Shown: positions 1 through 11,292, counted from the stretch's first letter. The stretch: DNA of 64,000 nt from Ichthyophis bannanicus (GCA_033557465.1 CM066044.1:190456184-190520183); one strand, 5' to 3'. Notes: a model not told the origin generated them from the sequence alone. Numbers and translations: made by a program.

Positions 1-155
1 CTTTCATATCGCCCTGCTAGACCACTCCAGATAAATGGGTTGTGTTTCCCTACTAGCAGACAAAGAACCAATGAAAAGCCCAGGTTTCAATGAAATCGCT
101 TCCATGCCCCTCTTCGCCTCAGCCACCAGAGATCCCTTCAGTATTTCTTTGTCTC
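1..155 (+). repeat. D1 left inverted terminal repeat
   Basis: Shared blocks include CCAATGAAAAGCCCA (near 70) and CTCAGCCACCAGAG (near 118). Both are found as reverse complements at 10490-10560. The outermost bases match, as reverse complement, the left half of the ICR at 10204-10232. Confidence 0.85.
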
Positions 156-223
156 CAGCAGATTGTGGGTGGATTTTCCCCTCTCTGAAGAAAATCTAAA
201 GAATTGAGAGGAAAAGATGTGAT

Positions 224-241
224 AAGAAATGCTCTTGAATG
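224..241. repeat. Upstream target-site duplication of the L1-like insertion
   Basis: The 18-base string AAGAAATGCTCTTGAATG occurs here and again at 2293-2310, exactly bracketing the element and its poly(A) tail. This is the hallmark of target-primed reverse transcription. Confidence 0.93.
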
Positions 242-735
242 GGAGCTTGCTTTTCCCTTCATCTAATTACCTGAACCGTGAGTGGAGCTCCTGTGCCGTG
301 CCGGTGTGCACCTGGACCACGTGACCAGAGCGGGGTATAAGAACCAGCCCCCACCGCAGAGTCTCTTTGAGCGTGCTTTTCCCTTCATCTAATTACCTGA
401 ACCGTGAGTGGAGCTCCTGTGCCGTGCCGGTGTGCACCTGGACCACGTGACCAGAGCGGGGTATAAGAACCAGCCCCCACCGCAGAGTCTCTTTGAGCGT
501 GCTTTTCCCTTCATCTAATTACCTGAACCGTGAGTGGAGCTCCTGTGCCGTGCCGGTGTGCACCTGGACCACGTGACCAGAGCGGGGTATAAGAACCAGC
601 CCCCACCGCAGAGTCTCTTTGAGCGTGCTTTTCCCTTCATCTAATTACCTGAACCGTGAGTGGAGCTCCTGTGCCGTGCCAGTGTGCACCTGGACCACGT
701 GACCAGAGCGGGGTATAAGAACCAGCCCCCACCGT
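242..735 (+). promoter_or_regulatory. Four tandem 126-bp promoter-like monomers
   Basis: The block TTTTCCCTTC recurs at 251, 377, 503 and 629, giving an exact 126-bp period and almost identical copies. Each unit carries the E-box-containing string CCACGTGACC followed about 10 bp later by a TATA-like GGTATAAGA. The first copy starts part-way through a unit and the fourth diverges after about 733. Arrays of this kind are known as 5' UTR promoters of rodent L1s. A promoter role here is inferred from position and motifs. Confidence 0.8.
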
Positions 736-860
736 GGGACGCGCACCGCGGGCGCGTACCCGTGGGTGCGTGCTCCGAAGGGGCGTGTCCAAAGGGGTAG
801 CCCCTTTGGAGCCCCTTCGGAGCCTAGAGGAGCCGGGTGCCTTGGACCTTTAACATCTTG

Positions 861-2048
861 ATGGGGAAGAGAAAGAAGAAAGTTCCTCCATCTGCTATGT
901 CTACAGGTAAAGCGGTTAAGGTGGTTGGTCCCTTGGACTCTCATTTTAAGTCCGGGGTACCTCCTCCTGCCGCTGAGATGTCTGATTCTTCTCTCTCTGT
1001 CAGTCCTGGTTCTCTGGATGTTACTCCTCTTCCGCGTAGGGTTTGTACCCCACCCAGCGAAGAGCCTTTCATACAGGGTAAAGTTTCCCCTCAAGTTGTT
1101 AAGGGGGGAATTCTTCCTACTTCGGTTGAACTTCCTGATTCTTTTTTAACTTTGGTTGTTCCCAGCGCTAAAATGCCTCAGTCTTTTGAGTATACGTATA
1201 TTCCTGACGAACCTAAGCCTCCTAAAGAAGTATCGCTTTTGGATATTTGGCAGATTGTGTCTCGAACTGAACTATCGTTGAAATCTTCTCTGCTACAGCT
1301 GGCTAAATTTACTTCAGAGACTGTTATGTTAACTGAACATCAGGATAGAATAGCTTCTCTTGAATCTCAGGATCGTAAATTAGTAGATCAAATCTCGTCG
1401 ATGCAGGGGGTACTGACGTCATCAGTTCAGGACTCATTGCTTTTACATCGTCGTGATGAAATGTTAGAGAATGTTTTACGAAAAAAAAATCTTCGTTTAT
1501 TAAATTTCCCCCGTACTCATTTTCTTTCCCCCCACTATTTTGTTTTTTAAGTATTTGAGAGATGTCCTACAGATTTCGGACCCGGATTCTATTCCGTTGT
1601 CTAAAATTTATTATTTACCCTCTGGGATTAAATTGAGTCCGGGTTCCGAATCTGAGGCTGTTAATGTTGAGGCGGGGAAATGGATCGTCTTTCAGTCCAG
1701 AGTTTGGATTTGTCCGCTTATTTGGAAACTTCAGTAGAGGAGATTTCCGTTCGTGCCACATTATTAGTTTCTTTCTCCTTAGAGAAAGATAAGGATAGGA
1801 TTTTTCAGGCCTATTTTAAACACTCTCGTGATAAATTTTTTGGTCAGGTGGTACAAATGTTTCCTGGTGTCTGTCGAACCACTCAATTGAAGAGGAAAGC
1901 TTTCCTTGCATTGCGCCCTCGAGTGCTTGCAATGGGAGCTTCCTTTTTACTTAAGTACCCCTGTAAATGTCTTGTGTCTTTTCAGGGTAACTCATATATT
2001 TTTTTTTATTCCCTACAATTAGAGACTTTTATGCATAAGTCAGGATGA
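861..2048 (+). pseudogene. L1-type ORF1 protein, frameshifted
   Basis: The likely start is the ATG at 861 (MGKRKKK), although the frame is open from an ATG at 837. After a Ser/Pro-rich N-terminus comes a predicted coiled coil (about 1290-1480). It is followed by the RRM-like start MLENVLRKKNLRLLNFP (near 1460) and a C-terminal domain with EKDKDRIFQAYFKH and LKRKAFLALRP (1780-1930). This order matches L1 ORF1p, an RNA-binding chaperone that forms trimers. The frame shifts near 1530 and returns near 1680, so the protein is broken in the RRM. No ORF2 follows. Confidence 0.8.
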
Positions 2049-2292
2049 CGGTATAGTTTCGTTATTTTAATTTCTAGGTTCTTGCTAAGTAAAAGGGGTT
2101 ATATGATTAATATCTCCACTCTTGTTCAGGATGGTTTTTCTGTGTTTGTATGTGGACACGCTCCATATTTTGTGGGCTAGTTTTTGGGAATGATAATATA
2201 TTCGATTTTGTTTTGATATTGTTGGATAATTATTTGTAATGCCTGAAATTTTCTTAATAAAAGAATTTAAATTTGAAAAAAAAAAAAAAAAA

Positions 2293-2310
2293 AAGAAATG
2301 CTCTTGAATG
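2293..2310. repeat. Downstream target-site duplication of the L1-like insertion
   Basis: Identical to 224-241. It directly follows the poly(A) run. Confidence 0.93.
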
Positions 2311-4260
2311 ACCACCTTGAAGTTGAATTTGACTCTTTCACGTGAGTGTGACGTGGGAAGCTCCACTAGACTGTGGTCTTTTTGGTAGCCATAAGAGGAG
2401 GGAAAATTGATTCAGCTCCACACTCTTATCATGATAAGAGCCTGTTGAGCAGCCAGAAATTGGAAATATTTGGAAGGATCTGGAAAAATTCAGCAGTCTC
2501 GCACAACCTCAATGTCCCCTCCTGTCCCCCTTGCTCTCTCCTGAAGATTGCTGAAGGTTCTCGGAGGAATCTGCCTGCCAACTACCTTAAATGCAGTGCT
2601 GCAAAATCAGAGAAACAGTTCAGGGGAATAGAGCTGAGCCCGGCACAGATCCTCTGCCTGGGGCTTTCAGTGGGTGAATGTCAAGGCTTGAACTCGTCAT
2701 TGTCCTTGATGGGGGGCTCCCAATTCTGTCTTTGTGAGACGCAATTCAGGGTGGACAGTGGTAGAACGTTGACACTGGGGGGGTTTCCTGCCATTTTCTG
2801 AATGTGCTAATAGCGCTTTTAATATTGTGCACCTGGCGGTCACGCAATCTTTGCCCGCATTCTGCCTGAGCGGCTCCAAGGCGTGTTCCTACCCTGGTGC
2901 CTGGAACACACATTGCAATAAAAGCACAGTTACGCATGCCTTTTGGACTGCCACAGCCATAGTGCCCGCTGTTATATTTGCCTTAATTCTGTTTTCTCTG
3001 GCTTCTGGACTCTGCCTTTCTTATATGGCTACTTCTGAGTTGTTCCTGGAGGGCCTACTCCCCCTTTTTCAGCTGGGGTATGCTCTTAGTCTGACCTGGC
3101 CTGCCTCAGGGCAGGAGGTGGCAGATAGCACTATGGGTAAGGATATTCAGCCTGCTGTGGGCCTCGTCCTCTAGGAGATCGACGGCGACTCTGTCCCCTA
3201 CTGTGGGGGGGTCATTTATGCAAGGAGAGCTTCCGGAGTCCGGATTTTCCTTCCCCAGATTCTTTTTCTTTTACAGCAGTCCTGGTCATTCTGGTGTGGA
3301 AACTCAGTCCCTGCAGCCTCTGGTTTCCCCAGAGTGCATTCTTGTGACAGGCAGGCTGAGAGTGGAAGCCCTGTTCAATTGATGGCTAAGTGTCCCCAGC
3401 AAAGGGTGCCCCCTGGAGATGGGGATCATCTAGGATCTGTCTTGAGATTTGGACTGTGACTTGAATTGAGATATTTGATGTGGATGAAGTAGTTTTGCCT
3501 TCAGAGGCTTGTGAGGAGGCCGACTTATCCGCATGTTCTGGGAGTAGGAACTGGAAGCGTTGATCCCAAGGTCTTATCCACCTTGAGTTTGGTGGGAGCT
3601 CCAGACATGGAGCAGGATCCAGAGCCATCCACTCCTGCAAGGGGTGTGGAAATCCACTACTGTTTCCTGTTCCTGGAAGTGCTCAAGGGCCTGTTCAGTC
3701 GGAGTGGGATTCCCACAACTTTCCACCTAAGGGGCTAAGGATTTATAAGATGCACACTTTCCTGGAGAGGGAGTGCATTGTGTGGTTGATATTTCCAAGG
3801 TGGATGCGCAGGTCACGGCAATTACCAGACAGACCACCATTCCCGTGGAAGCGATCAACCTTAAAGATTTTCTGGATTCGTTGTTGAGAAGCTAGCTCGC
3901 CATGGTGGCTGCTATTCTGCAACTGGCGATATGTACCAGCCTGACGTCTCGAGCCCTAATCCAGTTGATTCAGTCTCTTCTGCCTGATGATGCAACCCCT
4001 CTTTTGAAATCTGCTACGGTCTTCCTTTCTGATGCCATGTTTGACAGCCAGGGATAGTGCCCTGACAACAGTGTCATGGCATTGGATTGGTTCAGCACTG
4101 GGCAGCAAATACATCTTCCAAAGCCTGGTTGGCCTATCTGGCTTTTAAGGGAAGCTTCTTTTTGATCTGATTTGGAGAAGCTGGTGAAGGACCTGGGTGA
4201 GACACAATCTTATGGCCTTCCAGAAAACAGTTCCAAGGGGCTTTTGAAGTGGCCTGGAGC
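2311..4260 (+). pseudogene. D1 leader and Gag relic
   Basis: The first ~1 kb is untranslated leader-like sequence without recognised homology. From about 3790 short translated stretches align with D4 Gag, for example DAQVTAITRQTTIPVEA (near 3800) and DLEKLVKDLGET (near 4165). In D4 these are the PKVDAAVSAVTRKTTIPVEG and EDLEKLVKDLGES segments. Stops and frame changes are frequent. Gag proteins of DIRS elements package the element RNA; this copy cannot be functional. Confidence 0.6.
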
Positions 4261-4479
4261 CCTTTTCTCATCAGTCTAACTGTCCACTGAGGGTGCACTG
4301 GCCGGATTCCTAGGGGTCCGCAATTCTTGTCGTCACCAACCTGGAAAACCTTTCTTCCCCTCTGCTTCTGGGCTTTAGGCTCATTCTCAGTCCTTTCATG
4401 GAACGCATGGGCCCAGAGACTCAGTCCTCTCCAGAGGAGGACCCTCTTGGGCTGCACAATGAAGGTTTGGGAGCGCCTT

Positions 4480-6215
4480 CCCTGATTCCTCCAGTTGGAG
4501 GCAGGCTTCGCCTTTTCTTTCAGGAATGGGCCCGGGTAACCAAGGATTGCTGGGTGCTAGACACCATTCAGTTGTCCTGGAATACAAAGAGCTGATTCTG
4601 GATTTCTTCATCTCCCTTTGTGGGTCTGAGATCAAATGTGCCGCTGTGTAGACCACTTTGGACAAATTGCTGCACCTAAAGGGGGTGGTGCCCATCTGCC
4701 AGACAAGTGGAGCAAGGCCAGATACTTCATCTATATTGTGGTGCCCAGAAAAAAAAGATGGTTCCTTTTGGCTGATTCTGGACCTCAAGGGAGTCAATGA
4801 GCACTTGCGCTTCTGGATGTAAACCTTGTGCTCTGTGATTCAAGCAGTATGCTGAGGGGAGTTCTTGGTTTCTCTGGATCTGACTGAGGTGTATTTTCAT
4901 TCCCAGGCAGACCAGCAGAGCATCTGAGATTTGCCATGCTTGGCTCTCACTATTAGTTCACTGCACTCCCTTTCGGGCTATCAACTGTCCCAAGGAATGT
5001 TCTCCATAGTTGGGTGATGGCAGCTGCAGTGCTAAGGGATCTGTGTCCATCACTGTCTGGATGTATGGCTCATCCGGGCCCGTTCCCTTTTGGAGGCATC
5101 TCGGGTGGCATCCTGAGTGGTGTCCTTTTTGGAAAGCCTCGGCTGGGTGATCAATTGGGGAAGATGCCAGCTGTTGTCTTCCCAGTCCCTGGAATTCCTG
5201 GGAGCATGTTTCGACACTTGAGTTAGCAGAATTATTTCCTACTAGAGGAGAAAATCAACAGGCTTTTGAATTGCCTGACACTGTTCTGTGCGCATCAGGC
5301 TCCCAGAATCTGGGATTATCTTCAACTCCTTGGATTGATGGTGGCGACCATAGATATGGTGCTGCGGGTGCTTGCTCACATGCAGCTCTCCAGTAGTCCC
5401 TGTTGACTCTATGGTCCCCAAGTTCTCAGGAGTTTGAGCTCAGACTCCCACTGCCAATGATGGTGAAGACTAGTCTGACATCTGAGGAAGGGTGAGCTGC
5501 TGGACAATTTTTCTTGGATCCTTCTGATGACGGATGCCAGTCTCTTGAGCTGGGGAGCCCATTGCCTTGACCATACGGCCCAGGGCCATTGGAACCACAG
5601 GAAAGCGGTGTGGTCCATCAACCGCCTCAAAATGAGGGCCATCAGGTTGGCTTTTCTTTGTTTCCAGCCCCTGGTATAGGGTTGGGTGGTTCAAGTGTTT
5701 TCAGACAGTGCCATGGCAGTGGCTTATGTCTTATGTCAACCAGCAAGGCGGCATGAGGAGTGCCGGGGTAGCTCTGGATATGTCTCTCCTGTTTGCCTGG
5801 GTGGAGAAGAAGCTCCTAACCTTGTCAGCTCAGCACATTTCTGGGGTGGACAATGTGGAAGCAAATTTCCTCAGCCAGCACTCTGGATCCTGGAGAGGGG
5901 GAGTTAAGTCAAGAGGCGTTTCAGTTGATTTTGCACTGCAGGGATCGCCCTGAAATGGATCTGATGGCAACCTGTTCCAGTTCCAAATTTTGCTGCTTTA
6001 TTTGCCACATGGAGGCGGGGTCTGAGGGTTTCAATGCCCTGACCCAGTCTTGGCCAAATCAGCATCTACTGTATGTGTTTCCTCCTTGGTCCCTGGTAGG
6101 GTGTGTGAATTGGGGTATAGAACGCCACCCTTGCAGGATTGTTCTGGTGGCGCCGGACTGGCCGAGAAGAGCACAGTTCGGAGATCTGATGAAGCTCCTG
6201 CAGGTGCCTCCCAAC
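4480..6215 (+). pseudogene. D1 RT-RNase H-MT relic
   Basis: Similarity to D4 Pol runs through several frames. RT remnants begin at VTKDCWVLDTIQL (near 4540). RNase H remnants include WSINRLKMRAI (near 5610) and the segment around LSAQHISGVDNVEANFLS (near 5830). The MT-like domain follows, with EMDLMAT, LLYVFPPWSLVG and VLVAPDWPRR (5950-6170). The domain order is that of DIRS polyproteins. Many stops are present. The relic ends where minus-strand CR1 sequence begins near 6215. Confidence 0.7.
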
Positions 6216-6249
6216 ACAGTTATCTCTTGCACCAGGTCCTGTGTTCTAC

Positions 6250-6890
6250 TAAGGACTAGGTCCAAAATAGCTTCCCTATTGTCTGTTCATGAATCATCTG
6301 CTTCATTTATTTCATCTAGAAACTTTATCTCCCTAGCATGTCCTGCTGTGACACTGACCCAGTTGATACTGGGGTAATTGAAATCACCCATTATTACTAT
6401 GTTATAATTTCTGTTAGCTTCCCTGATTTCTTTTAGCATTTCATCGTCCATCTGTTCATTCCGGCCAGGTGGTCAGTACTACACCCCCACTGCCATTGCC
6501 GCCTTCTTTTTACATGGAATTTTTATCCATAGAAATTCTACAGTGTATTCTACAGTGTATTTTATTTCCTGCAAAACTTCAATCCTGTGTGACTCAATGC
6601 TCTCTCTAACATAGAGCGCAACCCCTCCACAAATTTGATCTACCCTATTATTGCGATATAGTTTGTACCCAGGTATCGCAGTGTCCCATTGGTTGTCCTC
6701 CTTCCACTAGGTTGAGATGCCAATTATATCTAACCTTTCATATAGTGCTGTATATTCTAACTCTCCTTTTTTGTTTTTTAGACTTCTAGCATTTGCATAA
6801 AGGCATTTTAGAAGTTGTATTTTATTCATATTAATCTGTTTATCAGTTGATAGGGGTAATTTGCGATCTTTCAGCGGTGTCTACTCTGTA
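6250..6890 (-). pseudogene. CR1 ORF2 N-terminus: APE endonuclease, truncated
   Basis: Minus-strand translation gives the CR1 endonuclease signatures in order: LYANARSLKNKKGELE, RLDIIGIS, GGVALYVRE, PPGRNEQMDDE, IVIMGDFNYP and then LDLVLSRTQDLV. These domains nick target DNA during LINE insertion. At least two stops flank the PPG block. A 12-bp tandem duplication (around 6540-6561) repeats the residues YTVE. The protein is cut off before the RT. Confidence 0.8.
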
Positions 6891-7059
6891 CTTAAGGGCA
6901 TCTGGGTTACTTTTATCTTTATTGGAACCTCTCTGTCGGAATGCCCTAAGTTCCCTCGTTTGTCACTATCCTTCAACGATACATCCTTTTGAACCATGTG
7001 CTCTTGGGTGACTGTCAGCTTTCCACTATTATTTATTTTAAAAGCTGCTCTATCTCCTT

Positions 7060-7895
7060 TTTAAAGGTTAATGTCAGCAGCCCGTTCCATCTCAATTAAG
7101 ATGGAGCCCATCCTTTTGGAAAAGCCCCTCCCTTCCCCAGAATGTTGCCCAGTTCCTAATAAATCCAAAACCTTCTTCCTTGCACCATTGTCTCATCCAC
7201 GCATTGAGGCTCCGTAGCTTTGCCTGCCTTTTGTGTCCTGCATGTGGTAGGGGAAGCATTTCAGAGAATGCTACCCTGGAAGTTTTGGATTTCAATTTCT
7301 TACCTGTAAGCCTAAATTTGGCCTCCAGAACCTTCCTCCCACACTTTCCTATGTCATTGGTGTCAACATGTACCAAGACAGCAGGCTCCTCCCCAGCACT
7401 ATCTAAAACCTGGTCTAGGTGGTGCGTGAGGTCTGCTACATTTGCACCAGTCAGGCATGTTATCAGGCGATCCTCACGCCCACCAGCCACCCAGCTTATC
7501 TACATGTCTAATGATTGAATTTCCAGCTATAATGGCCATCCCTCATGGGCATATGTTCCTGGAGAAACCTCCTGAATGCGAGAGGGTTTTACATCACCTG
7601 GAGGACAGGTCCTAGCTACAGGATCACTTCCTGCCACATCAAGGTGGTGTTCTGCTTTCATGTGACCACTCTCCTCCATGGCAACAGAGAGGCTGCCAGA
7701 CTGGTGGTGGGACTTCAGTACTATGTCCCTATAGGTCTTGTCTACATACCTCTTTGTCTTCCTTAGGTCCTTCAAGTATGATACTCTAGCCTCCAGAGAT
7801 TGGACATGTTCCCTGAGAGTAAAAACCTCCTTGCACCTAGTGCACACATAGGACCCCTCACCAACTGGGAGAAAATCATACATGTGACAGTGCAA
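7060..7895 (-). pseudogene. CR1 ORF1: zinc finger and GDSL-type esterase, frameshifted
   Basis: The N-terminal part (7895-7527) has a CxxC pair in YVCTRCKEVFTLREHV followed by a short coiled coil. The C-terminal part has the GDSL-like block AGNSIIRHVD (near 7520), VHVDTNDIG (near 7370) and the catalytic DGLHLN (near 7095). CR1 ORF1 proteins have this arrangement of finger plus SGNH/GDSL esterase. The two halves are in different frames, joined near 7520. The serine block reads GNS where GDS is usual. Confidence 0.8.
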
Positions 7896-7999
7896 AAGAC
7901 TGAATAGCCCCCATCTTGCTGCTAGACTGCTGTCTGCACCTTAGTTTTAAAGTTTTGTTTAGCTATTTAAGTTGTTTACTTATTTAAGGTTGCTGGGGA

Positions 8000-9250
8000 T
8001 ACTTGTACTAATACAACTACACCTAATATGTTTAAGGGACTTTTGTTCACCTCAAGATTTAATTCATTTAGAGAGCCTTAATCTATTCCCGATGAGGATA
8101 AACAGTTGAACCTGAAAGTGAATTTGACCACCCGTTTCCCTTTAATAGGTTTAAGAGCCTGTAAAGCTAAGATTATGCCTGTGATGGGTGGGAAGGAAAG
8201 AACACTTGGGAGGGTAGTCTGAGCTGCGAACAACGAGGTTGGACGTGTAGGCTGGACGTTCATCCTATGCTCAGCTCCAAACCCCTATTCCCCCACCAGC
8301 GCTTCCCGCACATACACAGCGTTTGTGCGGAGAACGCTGTACATGGGTGGGAGGGGGCGGAGCGAGGGAGTGGCCAGATGCCAATGGTGGAATAAGTACT
8401 GGCCACTGCGCGGTTTGCGGGTTGCATCCCCCTCTACTCCATGGCAACATCGTGGGACAGCTTCTAACACCTGATCCAGGCCTTGGGGGCCCCACTGATG
8501 GTCAGACGGCGATGTGCTGGGGCTGCTGTCAGGCTGCACTTCCGGCTGGATGTGTTAGTGCCATGGCGATGGGATGCCAATGCACATTCACGCCAGCCGG
8601 AGCATTGTGTTGTAGAGATGGGCAGCCTTGGAGACATCCCCCACAACAGAATACGGTGCATAGCAGACTGTCTGGGTGTCCAGTTCCGCAATCGTGGATG
8701 CGTCTAGATCCCGTGGTTGCGGGATCGGATACAACTTGGCTCTTTCCAAGTTTTCGGCATGTGGATGGCCCAGGTGTGTACCGTTTGGAATCGGCCTCTT
8801 AGTAAAAGCTGGCTTTCTACACATTGCCCTCACCTGTGTTTCTAAGTTATCTTAACAATTTCCTGGGTGATTCACATAACCCTTGGTTTGATAGAGGGGA
8901 GCCTTTGATCTGTCACTTGGCTTTATCACCTATTTAAAACAATTTCACAGGTCTCTTGCCTCGTTTTGTAAAGGTCTCTAGAAACAATTTCTTTCTACTC
9001 AGTGAGTATTTACCCTATTCTACCTTCTGTGCTAAGCTATACTCTGATTTGATTTAAATGAAATGCTCTCTCTCTAAGCCCTGACTGATTTAACAAAAAC
9101 ACTGAATTCTAAAATACACAGATTTATCCACTTTAACCCAAATAATTCCCTTTTCCCCAAGATTTAGAGAATTTCCCAGAAGGAAAATGCTTACAAATGC
9201 AGGTTTCTTTCCAGCAAGTAACAGTCCCGAAGGAGGTCTACCAAGCTAGC
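8000..9250. other. Unassigned DNA between the CR1 fragment and the D1 recombinase
   Basis: About 8000-8270 may be CR1 5' UTR. A GC-rich block at 8270-8830 holds short open frames on both strands; none is recognised, and a weak resemblance to a transposase was not convincing. 8830-9250 is AT-rich without coding signal. D1 resumes at about 9253. Confidence 0.4.
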
Positions 9251-9252
9251 AT

Positions 9253-10215
9253 ACATGCAGACCTGGTGCCTCTTTGAGCGATGGTGTGGCCCTCAGCAGT
9301 TTGCTCCTGAGGCAGCAGGAGCGGCCAACATGCCATCTCTGTTGGCTTTTCTACAGGGCCTTTCCCTTAGCTCCGTGAAAGTTCAGGTGGCATTTTTGAC
9401 CTATTCTCGAGGTCTGGTGGCTGGTAAGTCTCTAGCCTTATACTCTGATGTCTCACGCTTCTCCGGGGGGTTCGGCATCTGTCCCCTCCTTCCTGAGATT
9501 TGGGTCATGTGCTCAGGGCTCTGATAGTGGTGCCCTTTGAGCCATTGAAGCATGCTCCTTTAAAGGATTTGACGCTCAAGATGGTCTTCCTGGTTGCGAT
9601 TTGTTCAAGGTGGATTTCCACGGTGCAGGCTCTGTCTTGCCAAAATCCTTATCTGTCTTTTTCAAAGGAGACCATTTTTATTCAGCCTGTGCCTTCCTTT
9701 TTGCCCAAGGGGCTTTCTACCTTTAACATGAACCAGGTGGTCTGCCTGTCCATCTTTAAGGAGCAGTGTCGGGGAAGGATAAGGATCTTCGTCTTGTGGA
9801 TGTCCAGAGGGTGCTTCTCTGGTACTTTGAGGTTGTGAATTCCTTTCGTAAGTCCGACCATCTTTTTGTGCTGTTTGCAGGCCTGCACAAGGGTGAAGCA
9901 TGGCTAAGTCAATGTTGGGGTGCTGTATTAAGGAGGCCATTGCCTCGACGTATCTGTTGTGGAACTGTCCATTTCTGGAGGGTTTGTGTGCCCATTCTAC
10001 CTAAGCACAAGTGTCCTCGTGGGTGGAGCAGAGCACAGTAGCCCCTGCAGACATTTGTCGGGCAGCAACATGGTCATCATTTTCCACTTTGTCAAGCATT
10101 ACCGTCTGGATGTCCACACATGGGCAGACACAGCCTTTGGCTCAAAGGGCTTGTGAGATGCTGTGTCTTCTTCCTGCCCAGTGGAGTTGTAGCATTGGTA
10201 CGTCTGGAATGATCT
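9253..10215 (+). pseudogene. D1 tyrosine recombinase relic
   Basis: The relic starts at TWCLFERWCGPQ, which aligns with D4 CIFEAWCAERDL. It continues through FRKSDHLFVLFAGLHKGEA (near 9845) and DICRAATWSSF (near 10050). These match the N-terminal, middle and C-terminal parts of the D4 recombinase. About 190 bases of the region between MT and YR are missing relative to D4, presumably lost when foreign DNA entered. Frames are broken repeatedly. Confidence 0.7.
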
Positions 10216-10291
10216 AGTAGAACGACATAGAAGGTGACATTTTACATACCAGTTAATGTCCTTTCCTTGAGTCCTGCTAGACCAATCCAGG
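10204..10291. other. D1 internal complementary region (ICR)
   Basis: The first part (10204-10232) is the reverse complement of the left tip (about 1-30). The second part (10233-10291) is the reverse complement of the right tip (about 10590-10640). The join mimics a circle junction and is diagnostic of DIRS elements. Confidence 0.8.
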
Positions 10292-10477
10292 ATCCACCCC
10301 TGAAACTGTATTTGCTCTGTTCTTCTGCTATGGTACCCTTGGGTCTGCTATGTTTTTTTTTTTACTTGCCTCTGTTTATGCTTTTCTGTATGTAGTTCTT
10401 GACTGTTGATTACTCATTGTTGCCCATGATTGAGGTTGTGTGAGGCTTGCTATATTTCTCCAATATGCTTTGGGTCA

Positions 10478-10640
10478 AATACTGAAGGGACCTCTGGTGG
10501 CTGAGGTGAATAGAGGAAATTGAAACTTGGGCTTTTCATTGGTTCTTTGTCTCCACCAATCTGCTGTTAGGGGAACACAAACCACTTGTCTGGCAGGACT
10601 CTAGGAAAGGACATTAACTGGTAAGTTAAATGTCACCTTC
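10478..10640 (-). repeat. D1 right inverted terminal repeat
   Basis: Reverse complement of 1-155, including TGGGCTTTTCATTGG near 10530. It ends with CTGGTAAGTTAAATGTCACC, which holds a splice-donor-like core. Confidence 0.85.
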
Positions 10641-11292
10641 TGCAATTGTGTTAAATTTGTTACCTATCAATTTTGTGGACAGTCTCCTAGTCCTAATACA
10701 ATTTGAAGATGTAAGTTACCATTCCTTATTAGCCTGTTCACCCCACTCATAATTTTATAAAGCTCTGTCATATCCTCTCCCATTCATCTCTTCTCCAAGC
10801 TGAAGATCCCTAGTCTATTCAGCATTTTTGTTTCCCTTCTCTACCTTTTCCCAGTTCCCTCTATATAACCAGAACTGCACACAGTAATCAAGGTGTAATC
10901 GTACCATGGACCTATACAGAGGCATTATGATATTGGCCATTCTTTTCCGGACAGGGATTTTTTTTTTAAGTGCTGTCAAGTCAATGCTGACTCCTGGTGA
11001 CCCAGCAGCCCCTGGATTTTCTTGGCAAGATATGACCAGAAGTAGATTGCCTGGCCTTTTCTTCCGAGGCAATAGAGGGTAAACCTGTGGAAATAGGCTA
11101 CATCATAGTAGTTTTCTCTCCCCCCTTCCCCCCCCCCATGGATTCTAATTGTGGTCTTTCATGCCATCTTATTTTTCTCATACAATAACTTCTATAATGC
11201 AACCTCAGCAATAGAAAGAGTAAGCGATATCACCCTGGCTTATTCTCTTTCTCAGGTTAGCAGCAGCAGCCAGTGCTGCTTGTAGCATTCAG
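10641..11292. other. Spacer with CR1 RT remnant (minus) and an old interspersed repeat
   Basis: Minus-strand translation of about 10960-10720 gives IIMPLYRSMVRLHLDYCVQFW and a trace of the GLFSLEKR block, as at the C-terminal end of CR1 RT. 10965-11080 contains TGCTGTCAAGTCAATGCTGA, the core of a widespread vertebrate interspersed repeat whose name I cannot confirm. 11090-11292 shows nothing recognisable. Confidence 0.55.

Larger units (their letters stand above)
242..2292 (+). mobile_element. L1-like retroelement with ORF1 only (HAL1-type), with monomer promoter
   Basis: This is a complete insertion: an 18-bp target duplication on both sides, tandem 126-bp monomers at the 5' end, one ORF1-like coding region, a 3' UTR with an AATAAA signal near 2255 and a poly(A) tail ending at 2292. 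No endonuclease or RT (ORF2) is present. The distance from the end of ORF1 to the tail is only about 230 bases. Mammalian HAL1 elements have the same ORF1-only plan and borrow ORF2 from L1. An internally deleted L1 copy is the alternative. The insertion lies within D1. Confidence 0.85.
6215..8000 (-). mobile_element. CR1-type LINE, 5' half only
   Basis: Reading the minus strand from about 7895 downward gives a CR1-like ORF1 and then the start of ORF2 (endonuclease). The sequence stops near 6215, so RT and the 3' end are missing. The flanks are D1 MT (left) and, after unassigned DNA, D1 YR (right). The left edge is uncertain by about 30 bases, and the right edge (5' UTR) is not defined. LINE insertions normally lose the 5' end, so loss of the 3' half implies later deletion or rearrangement. 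Confidence 0.75.
1..10640 (+). mobile_element. DIRS-like retrotransposon D1 (lineage B), decayed and interrupted
   Basis: The first ~155 bases are the reverse complement of about 10478-10640, giving inverted terminal repeats. An internal complementary region lies at 10204-10291. Between them, in order, are degraded Gag, RT, RNase H, MT and tyrosine recombinase similarities, which is the DIRS order. The element is broken by an L1-like insertion (242-2292) and by a minus-strand CR1 fragment plus unassigned DNA (about 6215-9250). The left end may begin a few bases before the window. No intact reading frame remains. It is recognised mainly by alignment with the better preserved D4 in the same window. 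Confidence 0.85.

Noticed and set aside
242..735. Tandem 126-bp units as an LTR or satellite
   Set aside because: They lie inside the target duplications and precede ORF1, so they are the 5' end of the L1-like element.
8271..8833. Possible Harbinger-type transposase on the minus strand
   Set aside because: A few suggestive residues (LDQVLEAV) but no catalytic block or element ends.
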